From NCBI GenBank assembly GCA_965261065.1, contig OZ253444.1, positions 7,750,001 through 7,814,000 of the forward strand: DNA of 64,000 nucleotides, read 5' to 3'. Both the position numbers and the translations under genes were made by a program. The stretch comes from JAKZVK01 sp965261065. Its GTDB lineage: Bacteria > Acidobacteriota > Terriglobia > Bryobacterales > UBA6623. The notes beneath the pieces were generated by a model. The model was not told the DNA's origin and did no database searches. It saw nothing but the letters and a program-made list of their open reading frames with translations. The stretch's first letter is position 1. Every line of letters starts with the position of its first letter. This document shows positions 1 through 8,778 of the stretch, in pieces.

Positions 1-216
1 CCAGTTGGCGCGGATCGCGGGGCCCCAGGTTGGCGGACGCCGGAAGTGATCGCGGCCGGGCAGGTTGACGGGCGAGTGGGGATCGTCGCGGATGGGGTGG
101 AGAGTCGTGGCCTCGTCTGTCGTGGGGGAGCAGGCGGGCAGGGATGAGAGGGCCCCGGCGCCGGCGACTGTTTTCAGCAAGTCGCGGCGATTGGTCTTAC
201 TGTCTTTCTTTGGCAT
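1..216 (-). CDS. Partial exported (Tat or lipoprotein) protein, N-terminal 72 residues
   Basis: The minus strand is open from an ATG at 216 to the window edge. Residues 10-15 read NRRDLL, followed by a hydrophobic alanine/glycine-rich stretch ending LSSLPAC at about residue 29. This is a twin-arginine signal with a possible lipobox cysteine. The mature part begins with a Thr/Pro/His/Asp-rich segment containing LPGRDHF. Too little is present to name a family. It is divergent in frame from, and downstream of, the dioxygenase at 279-1196 and could be the last gene of that minus-strand operon, 62 bases after its stop. Confidence 0.6.
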   Translation of the reverse strand, partial: MPKKDSKTNRRDLLKTVAGAGALSSLPACSPTTDEATTLHPIRDDPHSPVNLPGRDHFRRPPTWGPAIRANW

Positions 217-278
217 GGTGTGCACCCATGGTAGCTGCGAGGGAACGACGGCAGCGGGCGTCGATCTGGCAAGAGGGT

Positions 279-1196
279 TCAGCCCGCTGCTTCCAGGGGC
301 TGGGCGGCGCGCATGTCGGCATAGCCGGCACCCTTGGTGCCGATGGGGTCGGGACCGAAATAGCGCGGGTCGTCGGCGGGGTGGGACTCGGGCTGGAAGC
401 GCACGTCAAACGACAGCCGCACACGTCCGAGCGGGGAGCGATTGTCGAGCGACCCGTGTAGAGTGAACCCTGTGAAGACGACCAAGTCGCCGGCGTGGAA
501 GTCCGCGGTCAGCAGCCGGCTTCCTCGTTTTTCGGCCAGGTCGACCGGGTGGTCCGCATTCACGCGTTCATAGGCTGCTTTCTGGACGACCTCGTTAGAG
601 CGGTCCTCATCGTAGTTGACTTGGCGAATCGGGTCGATCAGGTCGCTGAAATGGTTGGAACCCTCGACGATCATGAGAGGGCCGTCGGTGACCGGCACGG
701 TGCCCAGTGGAACCCAGGCGGTATAGATGCGATCGGACCGGCCCGCGAAAAACGGGTAGTCATAGTGCGGCCGTGTCGCGTTGCCAACCGCGGTAGGCCG
801 GACGTAGATCAGGTCGTGGGGCCGCGCGGGCTCACCGAAGACGGCGGCCATGACTTCGCACAGCCGCGGCCCCTGACTGACGCGGCGCAACGCGGGCCCG
901 TCGCTGACCGACTTCCAGAATGCTCCGAGCTCGGGGGCCGCTTCGCGGCGGCGGCTCTCGCCGGTTGCGATGCCGTCTTGCGCGGGTGGGCGTATCTCTC
1001 CGACCGCTGCTAACCGCTCGAACACCTCTGCCCGTGCGGCCGCGATTTCACGTTTGTCGAGGACATCGCGAAAGAAAAGGTAGCCAGCGCGTTCGAGAAC
1101 GCGCTGGTGCTCGCGGGCGTCAGCGAAGGACCTCTCGTGGAGTTGGCCCAGCAGGTTGCTCGGTACCGGGCGGCCTTGAATGGTTGCATCCGTCAC
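279..1196 (-). CDS. Phytanoyl-CoA dioxygenase (PhyH) family protein
   Basis: This 305-residue protein fits the PhyH family of non-haem Fe(II)/2-oxoglutarate oxygenases. The H-x-D iron ligands are seen in RPHYDYPF, and the distal histidine is in LHGSLDNRS, followed by the arginine (RVRLSFDVRF) expected to bind 2-oxoglutarate. The start is taken as GTG at 1196. It lies downstream of an SDR and a VOC protein on the same strand, which suggests one small catabolic operon for oxidising a small hydroxylated or aromatic compound. The substrate cannot be read from sequence. The 115-base gap to the SDR gene carries a dispersed hairpin repeat. Confidence 0.85.
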   Translation of the reverse strand: MTDATIQGRPVPSNLLGQLHERSFADAREHQRVLERAGYLFFRDVLDKREIAAARAEVFERLAAVGEIRPPAQDGIATGESRRREAAPELGAFWKSVSDGPALRRVSQGPRLCEVMAAVFGEPARPHDLIYVRPTAVGNATRPHYDYPFFAGRSDRIYTAWVPLGTVPVTDGPLMIVEGSNHFSDLIDPIRQVNYDEDRSNEVVQKAAYERVNADHPVDLAEKRGSRLLTADFHAGDLVVFTGFTLHGSLDNRSPLGRVRLSFDVRFQPESHPADDPRYFGPDPIGTKGAGYADMRAAQPLEAAG

Positions 1197-1287
1197 GGCG
1201 GTTTCTTCTACGAACAGCTTCGAGAATGGTTGTTTTTCGAGAGCGGCAGTTCTCGGTTCTAGTGTCTTCCGATACGGTTTGCGGGCT

Positions 1288-1325
1288 CGTGCCGGACCGC
1301 TCCCTGACGGTCACGGCTCGGTTGG
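1288..1325. repeat. Dispersed REP-like hairpin repeat, copy 1
   Basis: A stretch of about 38 bases here reappears, reverse-complemented and nearly identical, at 29871-29907. Its core is a small hairpin GACCG-TCAGGGAG-CGGTC. Both copies sit at the 3' end of a gene, here overlapping the last codons of the SDR gene. A shorter match (CCGGACCGCTCCC) occurs at about 42688. It is likely a family of intergenic repeats in this genome. A role in transcription termination or mRNA stability is only a guess. Confidence 0.6.
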
Positions 1326-2111
1326 GATCGCGATCACGTTCGCCGCTCCGCCATCGACAGGAATCGTCGTTCCCGTGATGTAAGAAGACGCGTCGCAAGC
1401 CAGGAAAACCGCGACTCCGGCGACTTCGTCGGCTTCGCCCCACCGGCCCAGGGGCACGCGCTCGAGCACCTTGGCGGACTTCTGCTGGTCGTTTTGTAGC
1501 GCGCGGGTCATGGGCGTACGCATCCATCCCGGCGCGATCGCGTTCACGCGGACGCCGTACTTGCCCCACTCCGCGGCCAAGTCTCTCGTCAGCGAGACGA
1601 TGGCGCCCTTGGTCATGCCGTAGATGGAGCCGCCACGCCCTAAGCCTGCGAGCCCGCCGCCCAAAGCCGAGAGGTTGATGATACTGCCGGAGCGCTGCTC
1701 GACCATCTGCTTTCCGACCGCTCCTGCCATGTAGAATGTGCCGCGCACGTTGACGGCGATTACGTCGTCGATATCTTGCTCGGCGAAATCGACGGGCGTC
1801 GCGCGGCGGTGGATACCGGCGTTGTTGACGAGCACGTCGATGTGGCCATAGCGTCGGATTATGTTGCCGATGCAGGTGTCGACCTGTTCGCGGTCGGTGA
1901 CATCGCAAACAGCCACCTCCGTGGTGCCGGGACTATCTGCCGACGAGAGGCGTTCCGCCGCGGACGCCAAAGCCTCGGCGTTGATATCCACCAACACGGT
2001 TTGAGCGCCGTGCTCGGTCAGCGCACGAGCAATCACCTCGCCGAGGCCTTGGGCGGCTCCGGTCACGACCGCCACCTTGCGGGTGAGGTCGAATAGGGTG
2101 GACGGCTTCAT
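1311..2111 (-). CDS. SDR family NAD(P)-dependent oxidoreductase
   Basis: A 266-residue classical short-chain dehydrogenase. It has the cofactor motif TGAAQGLGEVIA near residue 18, NNAG near residue 92, a catalytic Ser about 13 residues before YGMTK (the YxxxK pair), and the C-terminal PVDGG typical of the FabG-like group. The ATG at 2111 overlaps the stop of the upstream VOC gene by four bases (ATGA), so the two are translationally coupled. It probably oxidises a hydroxyl group on a small sugar-like or alicyclic substrate. Substrate unknown. Confidence 0.9.
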   Translation of the reverse strand: MKPSTLFDLTRKVAVVTGAAQGLGEVIARALTEHGAQTVLVDINAEALASAAERLSSADSPGTTEVAVCDVTDREQVDTCIGNIIRRYGHIDVLVNNAGIHRRATPVDFAEQDIDDVIAVNVRGTFYMAGAVGKQMVEQRSGSIINLSALGGGLAGLGRGGSIYGMTKGAIVSLTRDLAAEWGKYGVRVNAIAPGWMRTPMTRALQNDQQKSAKVLERVPLGRWGEADEVAGVAVFLACDASSYITGTTIPVDGGAANVIAIPTEP

Positions 2112-2620
2112 TCTGACTCCCGCATCGGGGGCTGAAAAAGCTCGATCGTGTAGCCGTCGGGGTCGGAGAGATAGATCACCATACCGCCCTTGTTGGGCCC
2201 AGCGGTGATCGTCACGGGTTCGGACTTGAAGTCCACGCCCTTGGCCTTGAGTTCAGCGTGGCAAGCGTGAAAGTCGCTCACCAGCAGACAGAGGTGGGAG
2301 CTGCCCGCGCGGTTTGTCGCCGGGTCGATCGGCGACCCATCGTGATTGAGATATTGGACGACCTCGAGTGTCTGCCGGCTCTCCGGTAATACTTGGAACG
2401 AGGCGACGCTGAGCGCGACGCCGGCGTAGCCGGTCTGCCGGCCCACGTAGTCGGCGTCGACCCTGGGACGCCGCCGCACCAACGTCATCCCAAGCACATC
2501 GCGATAGAACACGATCGAGCGCTCGATGTCGCTCACCGTCAGGCCAACGTGATGCATGTCGGTGAGACGCCAAGCCGCTGTTTTTTCAGACTGTTTCATC
2601 GGGAAGCGGGCGTCGGACAA
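2108..2620 (-). CDS. VOC (glyoxalase/dioxygenase superfamily) protein
   Basis: A 170-residue protein with the VOC fold signature: MHHVGLTVSDIERSIVFYRDVLGM at the N-terminus (read in part) and SDPDGYTIELFQP at the C-terminus, with metal-ligand positions H and E. A TTG at 2620 is used as start because GAGG lies about eight bases upstream. An ATG at 2599 is the alternative but has no visible Shine-Dalgarno sequence. It is first of the three-gene VOC-SDR-PhyH operon and begins 31 bases after the stop of a truncated coiled-coil gene. It could be a lyase, isomerase or dioxygenase. Confidence 0.85.
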   Translation of the reverse strand: MSDARFPMKQSEKTAAWRLTDMHHVGLTVSDIERSIVFYRDVLGMTLVRRRPRVDADYVGRQTGYAGVALSVASFQVLPESRQTLEVVQYLNHDGSPIDPATNRAGSSHLCLLVSDFHACHAELKAKGVDFKSEPVTITAGPNKGGMVIYLSDPDGYTIELFQPPMRESE

Positions 2621-2650
2621 GGATGCACCTCTGTCCGCCTGGAGGGGGTC

Positions 2651-2893
2651 CTAGGAGGGTCCGTTGGAGCCGTTGCGGCGCTTGCGGATCCACTCGTCCA
2701 TCATCTTGACCAGGGCGTCAAACCGCTCGTCGACGCCGCGGTGGAACTCTTCGTTGTCCTGGCGGGCTCGCCGGTATTCTTCCTCGGCCCTGCGGTGCTC
2801 CTGCTGGCGTCGCCGCTGCTGTTCCTCGTGCCTCCGGAGGATGTCGGCTAGCTCCCTCTCCTTTTCTGTCTGGCGAGTCTTCGAAGCTCTGAA
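2651..2893 (-). pseudogene. 3' remnant of a coiled-coil gene cut off by IS1380 copy 1
   Basis: The minus strand is open from the IS boundary at 2893 to a TAG at 2651-2653, giving 80 residues with no start codon of its own. The sequence is strongly helical and charged (ELADILRRHEEQQRRRQQEH, then RGVDERFDALVKMMDEWI) and ends GSNGPS. This is the C-terminus of a larger protein whose 5' part is missing. The other side of the element holds an unrelated gene fragment, so the missing part is not across the IS. It ends 31 bases before the VOC start, so it was probably in the same transcription unit. Confidence 0.6.
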
Positions 2894-4559
2894 CCCGCAT
2901 TTTCAATTTGATGTATAAGCTTCAGACCATCCAGCGACCTTCAGCGTCTTTATTGATAGGGGCTAGAGCCCGATAAGGACGCCATGGAGGTCAACACCCG
3001 ATGGGTGAAAAAGAAAACAAGCCGTTTCAGCTCACGTTCAATGGATTTCTCAAAGTCGATTTCCAAGGATCGCGAGTCACCTCGGATGGCGGTCTGATTC
3101 TCGTTCGCGAACTGGATGAACGACTCGGACTCGGCCAGCTGATCGACGAGCATCTCAGCGACTCGCGACAAGGCTTGAACAAGAAGTTCGCGCTGGCCGA
3201 TCTGCTGCGGCAGTCGGTCTACAGCCGACTCGCTGGCTACGAGGACCTCAATGACGCCGTTCGAGTATCCGCCGATCCGACCTTTCGCTTGATCGGCTCG
3301 AAGAGGAACTGGGATCGCGGAGCAGCCTTGACCTCGACGCTGCATGGCTTCGAGACGGAGATGCTGGCGAGCGAAGAGAACTTGCTGGGGCTGATGGCAG
3401 TGAACCGGGAGCTGGTCGCGCAAGCCGAAGCTCCCGACGGTTCAGACCGCGTGGTGCTCGACATGGACTCCACGGAGAGCCCCGTCCACGGCCAACAGGA
3501 AGGCAGTGCCTACAACGGCCATTTTGAGTCCCTCTGCTATCACCCGCTGTTGCTGTTCAACCAGCACGGCGACTGCCTAGGCGCGAAGCTGCGTCCCGGC
3601 AACGTGCACAGCGCCGAGGACTGGGACGAGCTGCTACTGCCGGAGATCGAACGACAACAGGCGGAGGGCAAACAGGTGACGTTCCGCGCCGACGCCGCCT
3701 TCGCCAAGCCCGAGATCTACGAGGCGATGGAGGAGCGCGGCGTGGACTACGTGATTCGCATCCCGGCGAACAAGAGCCTGGAGCTGGAGATCGAGGACAT
3801 CCTGTTTCGGCCACCGGGCAGGCCGAACGCCAAGCCCCTAGTGCGCTACAAGAGTTTTCGCTATCAGGCCGAGAGCTGGTCGAAGGCAAGGCGAGTTGTC
3901 GCCAAGGTCGAGCATCACCAGGGCGAACTATTCCCGCGCGTCGGATTTGTCGTGACGAGCATGAGCTTGCCGAGCCGCTCGGTCGTGCGGTTCTACAACA
4001 AGCGCGGCACGGCGGAGCAGTGGATCAAAGAAGGCAAACAGGCCACGCACTGGACCCGCTTGTCGTGTCACCGCTTCCGAGCCAACGAGGTACGGCTGCA
4101 ACTCAGCGTGCTGGCCTACAACCTGGGCAACCTGTGGCGGCGGCTAGGGCTGCCGCAGCGAATCAAAAGCTGGTCGCTAACGAGTTTGCAACACAGGTTG
4201 ATGAAGACCGGCGGTCGGCTGGTCAAGCATGCTCGCTACTACTGGTTGCTGCTGGCGGAGGGGCATCTGAACCGGCGGCTGTTCGGTGACATGCTGCATA
4301 GGATCTGGGCGCTGCCTGTGCCGGGTGGGTAGCGTTGCCCGGGCGAGGATCAACAGTTTTTGGCTCCAAAAAGGTTTCGCAGGGAGCAGTGTCGGCCGGA
4401 GCGCCGTTCAGTCCGCTCAATCAACGTCTGTGAGCGGACGGACGAGCCCTGGCGCCTACCGGCGGAGGTGATGTGCAGGGTTCAGCGCGAAAAGACGTGG
4501 TATTCGGCGCAGCGGGGGTGTATCCTGTGACCGTGCCAGGGCCAAAATGGAAATCCTGG
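2894..4559 (+). mobile_element. IS1380-family insertion sequence, copy 1 (1666 bp)
   Basis: The boundaries are fixed by comparison with copy 2: identity begins at CCCGCATTTTC and ends at AAATCCTGG. Imperfect terminal inverted repeats match at 13 of 17 positions. Unlike copies 2 and 3, the flanks do not match (CTGAA on the left, TGTAA on the right), so no target duplication is present. The left flank is a truncated coiled-coil gene and the right flank a truncated TIR-FGE gene. This is expected if the copy marks a recombination or deletion junction. Confidence 0.9.
3001..4332 (+). CDS. IS1380-family transposase (copy 1)
   Basis: A 443-residue DDE transposase of the IS1380 family. Acidic residues are visible in LDMDSTESPVHGQQ (first D), FRADAAFAKPE (second D) and NKRGTAEQWIKEGK (E). 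The ATG follows a conserved leader that holds GATAAGGACGCCATGGAGG. The protein differs from copy 2 by only two adjacent sites near residue 43 (GQLIDEHL against GKLIDEHI), indicating recent spread. It appears intact. Confidence 0.95.
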   Translation: MGEKENKPFQLTFNGFLKVDFQGSRVTSDGGLILVRELDERLGLGQLIDEHLSDSRQGLNKKFALADLLRQSVYSRLAGYEDLNDAVRVSADPTFRLIGSKRNWDRGAALTSTLHGFETEMLASEENLLGLMAVNRELVAQAEAPDGSDRVVLDMDSTESPVHGQQEGSAYNGHFESLCYHPLLLFNQHGDCLGAKLRPGNVHSAEDWDELLLPEIERQQAEGKQVTFRADAAFAKPEIYEAMEERGVDYVIRIPANKSLELEIEDILFRPPGRPNAKPLVRYKSFRYQAESWSKARRVVAKVEHHQGELFPRVGFVVTSMSLPSRSVVRFYNKRGTAEQWIKEGKQATHWTRLSCHRFRANEVRLQLSVLAYNLGNLWRRLGLPQRIKSWSLTSLQHRLMKTGGRLVKHARYYWLLLAEGHLNRRLFGDMLHRIWALPVPGG

Positions 4560-5160
4560 TGTAAGCCGTGACCGTCACCGCTGTGCTACTCATCCAAAAA
4601 CCCTTCGCTATCTCCACTCGATGGCGAGGCTTCTCGTCGTCGTAGGCGTCTGGGTCGCCCGGCGTGGCACCCATTTGGAATGTCCCCGCAGGGATCCAGA
4701 CGTAGTCGAGCTGGTCTTGTGGTTTCTCTCTGAGGGCCCCGGCAGCTAATTCGAGGGGTTGTGTGAGGGCAGGTGTCGGGCGGACTGCTGCTTTCTTCGA
4801 TCCCCGCGGGGTCGGAGGGCTCTCCTGCGGGCGTCGAGGAATCGAAACCTCGGGCAGCGGGAGTTGCAATTGCTGGGCGCACGTCCGCAAAGCACCCTTC
4901 AACTTGTGGTAGCCACCTCGCTTGAACAAATCGGTCCAATGGACATCACCGAGCCGCTCGGGAACCTCACACTCCTCGCGCTTGACGGGGATCAGGAAGA
5001 TCGTGCCTGGCGGTTTCTCGTCGGCGGCGTCGAGGGCGAACTTGATCTGTTTCTGGACGTAGCCTTCCTTGGTGATCGAGCTGCGGGAGAGGCAAACGAG
5101 AACCACGTCGCTCGAGCCCACTACCTTGGGAATCTCGTCTGAAGGGTTTCGTTTGCTCAT
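4560..5160 (-). pseudogene. TIR-FGE-sulfatase fusion gene, truncated at both ends
   Basis: The first about 80 residues are the C-terminal two thirds of a TIR domain (SDVVLVCLSRSSITKEGYVQ, FLIPVKREECEVPERL, WTDLF). The N-terminal strand with the usual FxSYxxxD motif is absent. A Pro-rich linker follows, then the start of a formylglycine-generating-enzyme/SUMF1-type domain (YVWIPAGTFQMGATPGDPDA, EKPRHRVEIAKGFWM). IS1380 copy 1 cuts this domain after about 45 residues. Intact relatives are TIR-domain proteins fused to FGE-sulfatase domains, predicted signalling or defence proteins. Here the gene is a remnant. A stretch in another frame just upstream (5161-5290) may be a degraded piece of the same gene. 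Confidence 0.7.
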
Positions 5161-5548
5161 CGGTCTGAGTGTTTCTCTCGGTGAGTTGCTGGAGGATGGC
5201 CTCCGTCTGGACCCGGATCTTCAGAATGCGCTGCCTTGTCTTCTCGAAGTCCACCGCTACGAGTCTAGCACTCGGCGACAGTTGCAACAGGACCAGAGCG
5301 CGAATGCGAAACCCTCGGTCGGCGGCCTTGTTTCAGCTCATTGAAAGCGGCCCACATTTCGTCATGTTGCACGTCGCTGCCTCCGGCAGCTATAGAGATG
5401 GAACACCGTAACGGAGCGGCACCTTGGCAAGCACGCCACTGGCGGCGACGAGTGCAAACGACCACACGGGAGCACAGGCTCCGCACCACAAGCCGTTTCG
5501 CAGATCGACAGACCTGTGATTACAATCTGGCCAGAAGCGGGGCCCGCA
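5161..5548. other. Degenerate region upstream of the TIR-FGE remnant
   Basis: No intact gene is visible. On the minus strand two short open stretches in different frames look protein-like: a helical one near 5170-5290 (VDFEKTRQRILKIRVQTEAI) and another near 5265-5400 (HDEMWAAFNELKQGRRPR). They are consistent with decayed coding sequence preceding the TIR fragment but cannot be assigned. Confidence 0.35.
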
Positions 5549-5562
5549 GGGCGAAACCCCTA

Positions 5563-7160
5563 TGTTGAAGCCCAATGATAATGTCCCCTTGAGCGCCCAA
5601 TAGAAATGTCCCCTACTCTGAGGCTCCGAAGGAGGAGCCGAGAGTGGGAAGGACATGGATGAGTGCCAAGGAGTTGAGGCGCGGCGAAGTGCTGAGCCGA
5701 GTGAAACGAGGGGAACTGAAGTTGACCGCAGCCGCCGAGCTGCTGGAGGTCAGCTACCGCCATGCGAAGCGTCTGAAGAAGCGTTACCGTGCGGGCGGGG
5801 CCAAGGCTTTGGTGCACGGTAACGTCGGCCGTGCTTCGAACCGAGCCGATCAGAAGCGACGCCAGCAGGTTCTCGAGTTGGTGCGCGAGAACTATGCGGG
5901 CGAGGGGCACGAGCGCTTCGGGCCGACGCTGGCGTCGGAACATCTGGCAGCCGACCACGGCCTGGAAGTGCCGCGCGAAACACTGCGGCGCTGGATGCTC
6001 GCCGCGGGTCTGTGGAGCCGCCGTCGCAAGCGCCAACCGCATCGCACCCGGCGCCAACGCAAAGCGCACTTCGGCGAGCTGATTCAACTCGACGGTTCGC
6101 ACCACCACTGGCTGGAAGAACGCGGCCCGAAAGCCTGTCTGATGAACTTCGTCGATGACGCGACCGGTGTGGCGCTGTGCCGTTTCTCGGACCAGGAAAC
6201 GACCTGGGCCGCGGCCGATCTGCTCGCAGCCTGGGTACGTCAACACGGCGTTCCCAAGGCGTTGTACTGCGACTGGAAAAACGTCTACCAGCGCCAGCCG
6301 ACGTCGCGGGAAGTGCTGGCAGGCATCAAGCCCGAGACGCAGTTCGGGCGCATGTGTGCCAAGCTCGGCATTACGATCATGGCGGCTTCCTCGCCGCAAG
6401 CCAAGGGCCGAGTGGAGCGCCATCACGGCACGCACCAAGACCGCCTGATCAAGAAGATGCGGCTGCGCGGGATCGTCGAGTACGAGGCGGCGAACCGTTA
6501 TCTCGACGAGGAGTACCTGGCCGAGCACAACGAGCGCTTCGCCTGTGAGCCGGCGGCGGCAGCGGACTTTCACCAGGCGCTCCCCCGCGGCACCGAGCTG
6601 CGAGGGGTGTTCTGTTGCGAGTACGAACGGGTGGTGAGCAACGACCGGGTGGTGCGTTTCGAGAATCGTTGTTTGCAGTTGAAGCCGAAACGCAACCAGG
6701 GCGTGGGGGCGGGGGCACGGGTGACGGTCCAACAGTGGCGCGATGAGAGCTTGCAGGTGAGGTTTGACGGGCACGAGATCGAGCACGACGTGATCGCCAC
6801 GCCGACGCCACAGCTGCGGACGAAGCCAGCACCACAGCAGCGTCCGGGGGGCGGGCGCAAGCCGGCGGCGGACCACCCCTGGTGGCGAGCTGTGTTACGG
6901 AAAAAACGGGCTGCGAATACATAAGAGGGCTGTGGAAATGCCGGGTCGGATGGAAAGCGTGGAAAATCTCTCGAGGCAGCAGTACCGGGTTCGAGGAGCG
7001 GTGGATGGTTTTCCACCCTTCCCACCGCCCCTTGGAAATCGCTACGCGATTCCCACAGTTCCACAGCCCCGACGACGACGATATCTCTCCTACGAACAAG
7101 AAACACAAGGGGACACTTCTATCGAGCTACCGAGGGGGACATTTCTATTGGGCGTTGACA
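5563..7160 (+). mobile_element. IS1202-type (formerly ISNCY) insertion sequence, copy A (~1.6 kb)
   Basis: The ends are TGTTGAAGCCCAATGATAATG on the left and the complement of TGTCAACGCCCAATAGAAATG on the right, with subterminal repeats of the AATGTCCCC type. The element is flanked by a 16-base direct repeat GGGCGAAACCCCTATG at 5549-5564 and 7162-7177. The exact cut is ambiguous by one or two bases because the repeat overlaps the tip. A nearly identical copy lies inverted at 45822-47418. Long target duplications of 15-17 bp are known for one subgroup of the IS1202 family. Confidence 0.85.
5644..6924 (+). CDS. IS1202/ISNCY-family transposase (copy A)
   Basis: A 426-residue transposase. An N-terminal helix-turn-helix (residues 10-45, AAELLEVSYRHAKRLKKRYR) is followed by an rve-type catalytic core: D in IQLDGSHHHWLE, D in ALYCDWKNVYQ, and E in AKGRVERHHGTHQDR. 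Typical of the ISNCY group now placed with IS1202. It differs from the copy at 46058-47338 by about four residues. The long open frame on the opposite strand is a shadow of this gene. Confidence 0.92.
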   Translation: MGRTWMSAKELRRGEVLSRVKRGELKLTAAAELLEVSYRHAKRLKKRYRAGGAKALVHGNVGRASNRADQKRRQQVLELVRENYAGEGHERFGPTLASEHLAADHGLEVPRETLRRWMLAAGLWSRRRKRQPHRTRRQRKAHFGELIQLDGSHHHWLEERGPKACLMNFVDDATGVALCRFSDQETTWAAADLLAAWVRQHGVPKALYCDWKNVYQRQPTSREVLAGIKPETQFGRMCAKLGITIMAASSPQAKGRVERHHGTHQDRLIKKMRLRGIVEYEAANRYLDEEYLAEHNERFACEPAAAADFHQALPRGTELRGVFCCEYERVVSNDRVVRFENRCLQLKPKRNQGVGAGARVTVQQWRDESLQVRFDGHEIEHDVIATPTPQLRTKPAPQQRPGGGRKPAADHPWWRAVLRKKRAANT

Positions 7161-7280
7161 CGGGCGAAACCCCTATGGAACTTCCAGACCGCATATGCTA
7201 CCCTCTCGCGTGGGCGCGGGAAGCCGCGGTGGTCGGTGCGCGAGTCGCGACTTCCGCGTAGCCGCGATCCGGCAGACTTA

Positions 7281-8374
7281 TTGACTCCCGCATATTATTA
7301 TGACACTTTTTGATAGTTTGGAGCATCTATATATGTATGGGCAACCCCAAAGGTGTGAAGCGGGATTTCAAGGCCCTGGAGAAGCGCCGTTTCGAAGCGA
7401 TGCGGCTGCTCGACCAAGGCCACAATCAGTCCGAGACGGCAAGACGGCTGAAAGTCGCTCGCCAAACCGTCAGTGCGTGGCGGCGGCAATACCGCGAGCA
7501 GGGTGCGGCCGGACTCCGCCAGGCCGGGCGCGCCGGACGCAAGCCGCTCCTCGATGCCGCACAACGCGAACGCCTGACGTCGCTGTTGCTGGAAGGCCCG
7601 CAAGCCCACGGCTTCCCCACGCCCCTGTGGAGCTGTCCGCGGGTGGCTCGGCTGATCGGAGACGAGTTCGGGGTCGACTACCACGAAGGCCACGTCTGGA
7701 AGATCCTGCGAGCGCTCGACTGGAGCCCGCAACGCCCGGTCGGAAAGGCGCGCGAGCGCAACGAAGAGCAGATCCGCACCTGGAAGCGCAAGACCTGGAC
7801 GCGCATTAAAAAAAAGCCCAAAACGAAGGCCGTACGCTCGTCTTCATCGACGAAAGCGGATTGAGTCAGAAGCCGCATCGCTGCCGCACCTGGGCGCCAC
7901 GCGGCCAAACACCGGTGCTGCAGTTTAACTTCAATTGGGAGAAGCTTTCCGTCTCGGCGGGGCTGACGCTGCGTAACTTCTACTTTCGGCTCTATCCCGG
8001 TGCGATCGGCAAAGAGCAAGTGATCGACTTTCTCAAGGCGTTGGTACGTCATATCGATCGGCCGCTGCTGATCGTCTGGGACCGGCTGCCGGCGCACCGT
8101 AGCCGCCTGGTGCAAGAGTTCATCCAACTCTCCGAAGGCCACATCGCAACCGAGTACTTGCCACCCTATGCGCCGGAGTTGAATCCGGTGGAATACATCT
8201 GGGCTTACTGGAAGCAGCACGAGTTGCCGAACGTCTGTCCGAAGGACTACGGCGAGCTGAACGAGCGGGCCAGCAAGGCACTCCGCCGCATGCGCCGCAA
8301 ACCGCGTTTGATCACGGCCTTCTGGAAACAGTCTTCTCTTTGCTTCGAGTGACGGGATATTATGCGGGACTCAA
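7281..8374 (+). mobile_element. IS630-family insertion sequence (1094 bp)
   Basis: Terminal inverted repeats TTGACTCCCGCATATTATTA on the left and TTGAGTCCCGCATAATATCC as the complement of the right end. They are flanked by the TA dinucleotide duplication (7279-7280 and 8375-8376) typical of IS630/Tc1-mariner elements. The right end lies one base before the ATG of the sensor-like gene at 8378. The element therefore separates that gene from its native leader. Confidence 0.9.
7337..8352 (+). CDS. IS630-family transposase made by -1 frameshifting
   Basis: Two overlapping frames encode it. The first (7337-7864) has the helix-turn-helix domain (NQSETARRLKVARQTVSAWR). The second carries the DDE core: D in LVFIDESGL, D in IVWDRLPAH, E in LNPVEYIWAY. 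The frames meet at eight consecutive A (7808-7815). Slipping back one base there reads through into the catalytic frame, whereas the zero frame ends at 7864 without any catalytic residue. This is the usual way IS630 elements express a fused transposase, so I treat it as functional rather than broken. Confidence 0.88.
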
Positions 8375-8377
8375 TAG

Positions 8378-8778
8378 ATGATACTGGATTACTTGCGATA
8401 CTCGGAGGACGGTGCCATTCGGATTCCGCCGTTCCACACAGGCCACTTGGGCTTCATCCCGGGTACTCAGGTCACCGTCAGTCTGATGCGATCCCCTGCC
8501 CAGCAAGAAAGTCACTGCGAGATTTGTGCAACCCCTTTCTCCCAGGACGCGGCTTCGATGTTCAGAACCGAAGCCACCATGAAGGACCAAATAGGGGTCG
8601 TGCACCAACTCCTGGCAGGTATCGCCCGGCTACACATCAACGTTGTCAAAGAAGAAAGCTCTGCGATCAATTACCTTAACCACCATCAGGTCGATCTGGT
8701 CCTGGACTGGCGGACCTCATTTTTCCGAGACCGTCTTCTGAGCAGGCCCGAGATCCTCTCACGGTATGCTCCACTCAA
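8378..8778 (+). pseudogene. Sensor-like gene of the TIR operon, 5' segment (AbrB-like plus ACT-like)
   Basis: This is the first of three pieces of one ancestral locus, split by IS1380 copy 2 and IS1595. Joining 8378-8778 to 10450 (one CTCAA target copy kept) gives an uninterrupted frame. The N-terminus (GAIRIPPFHTGHLGFIPGTQ) resembles a SpoVT/AbrB strand pattern. Residues about 70-115 (MKDQIGVVHQLLAGIARLHI) look like an ACT domain. No family was recognised with certainty. IS630 ends four bases before the ATG. A start codon is present but the ribosome-binding region has been displaced. Confidence 0.6.

Noticed and set aside
5560..6876. Long minus-strand open frame (438 codons) opposite the IS1202-type transposase
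   Set aside because: It mirrors the transposase codons, appears identically at the inverted copy, and has no domain; the plus-strand protein has all catalytic motifs.
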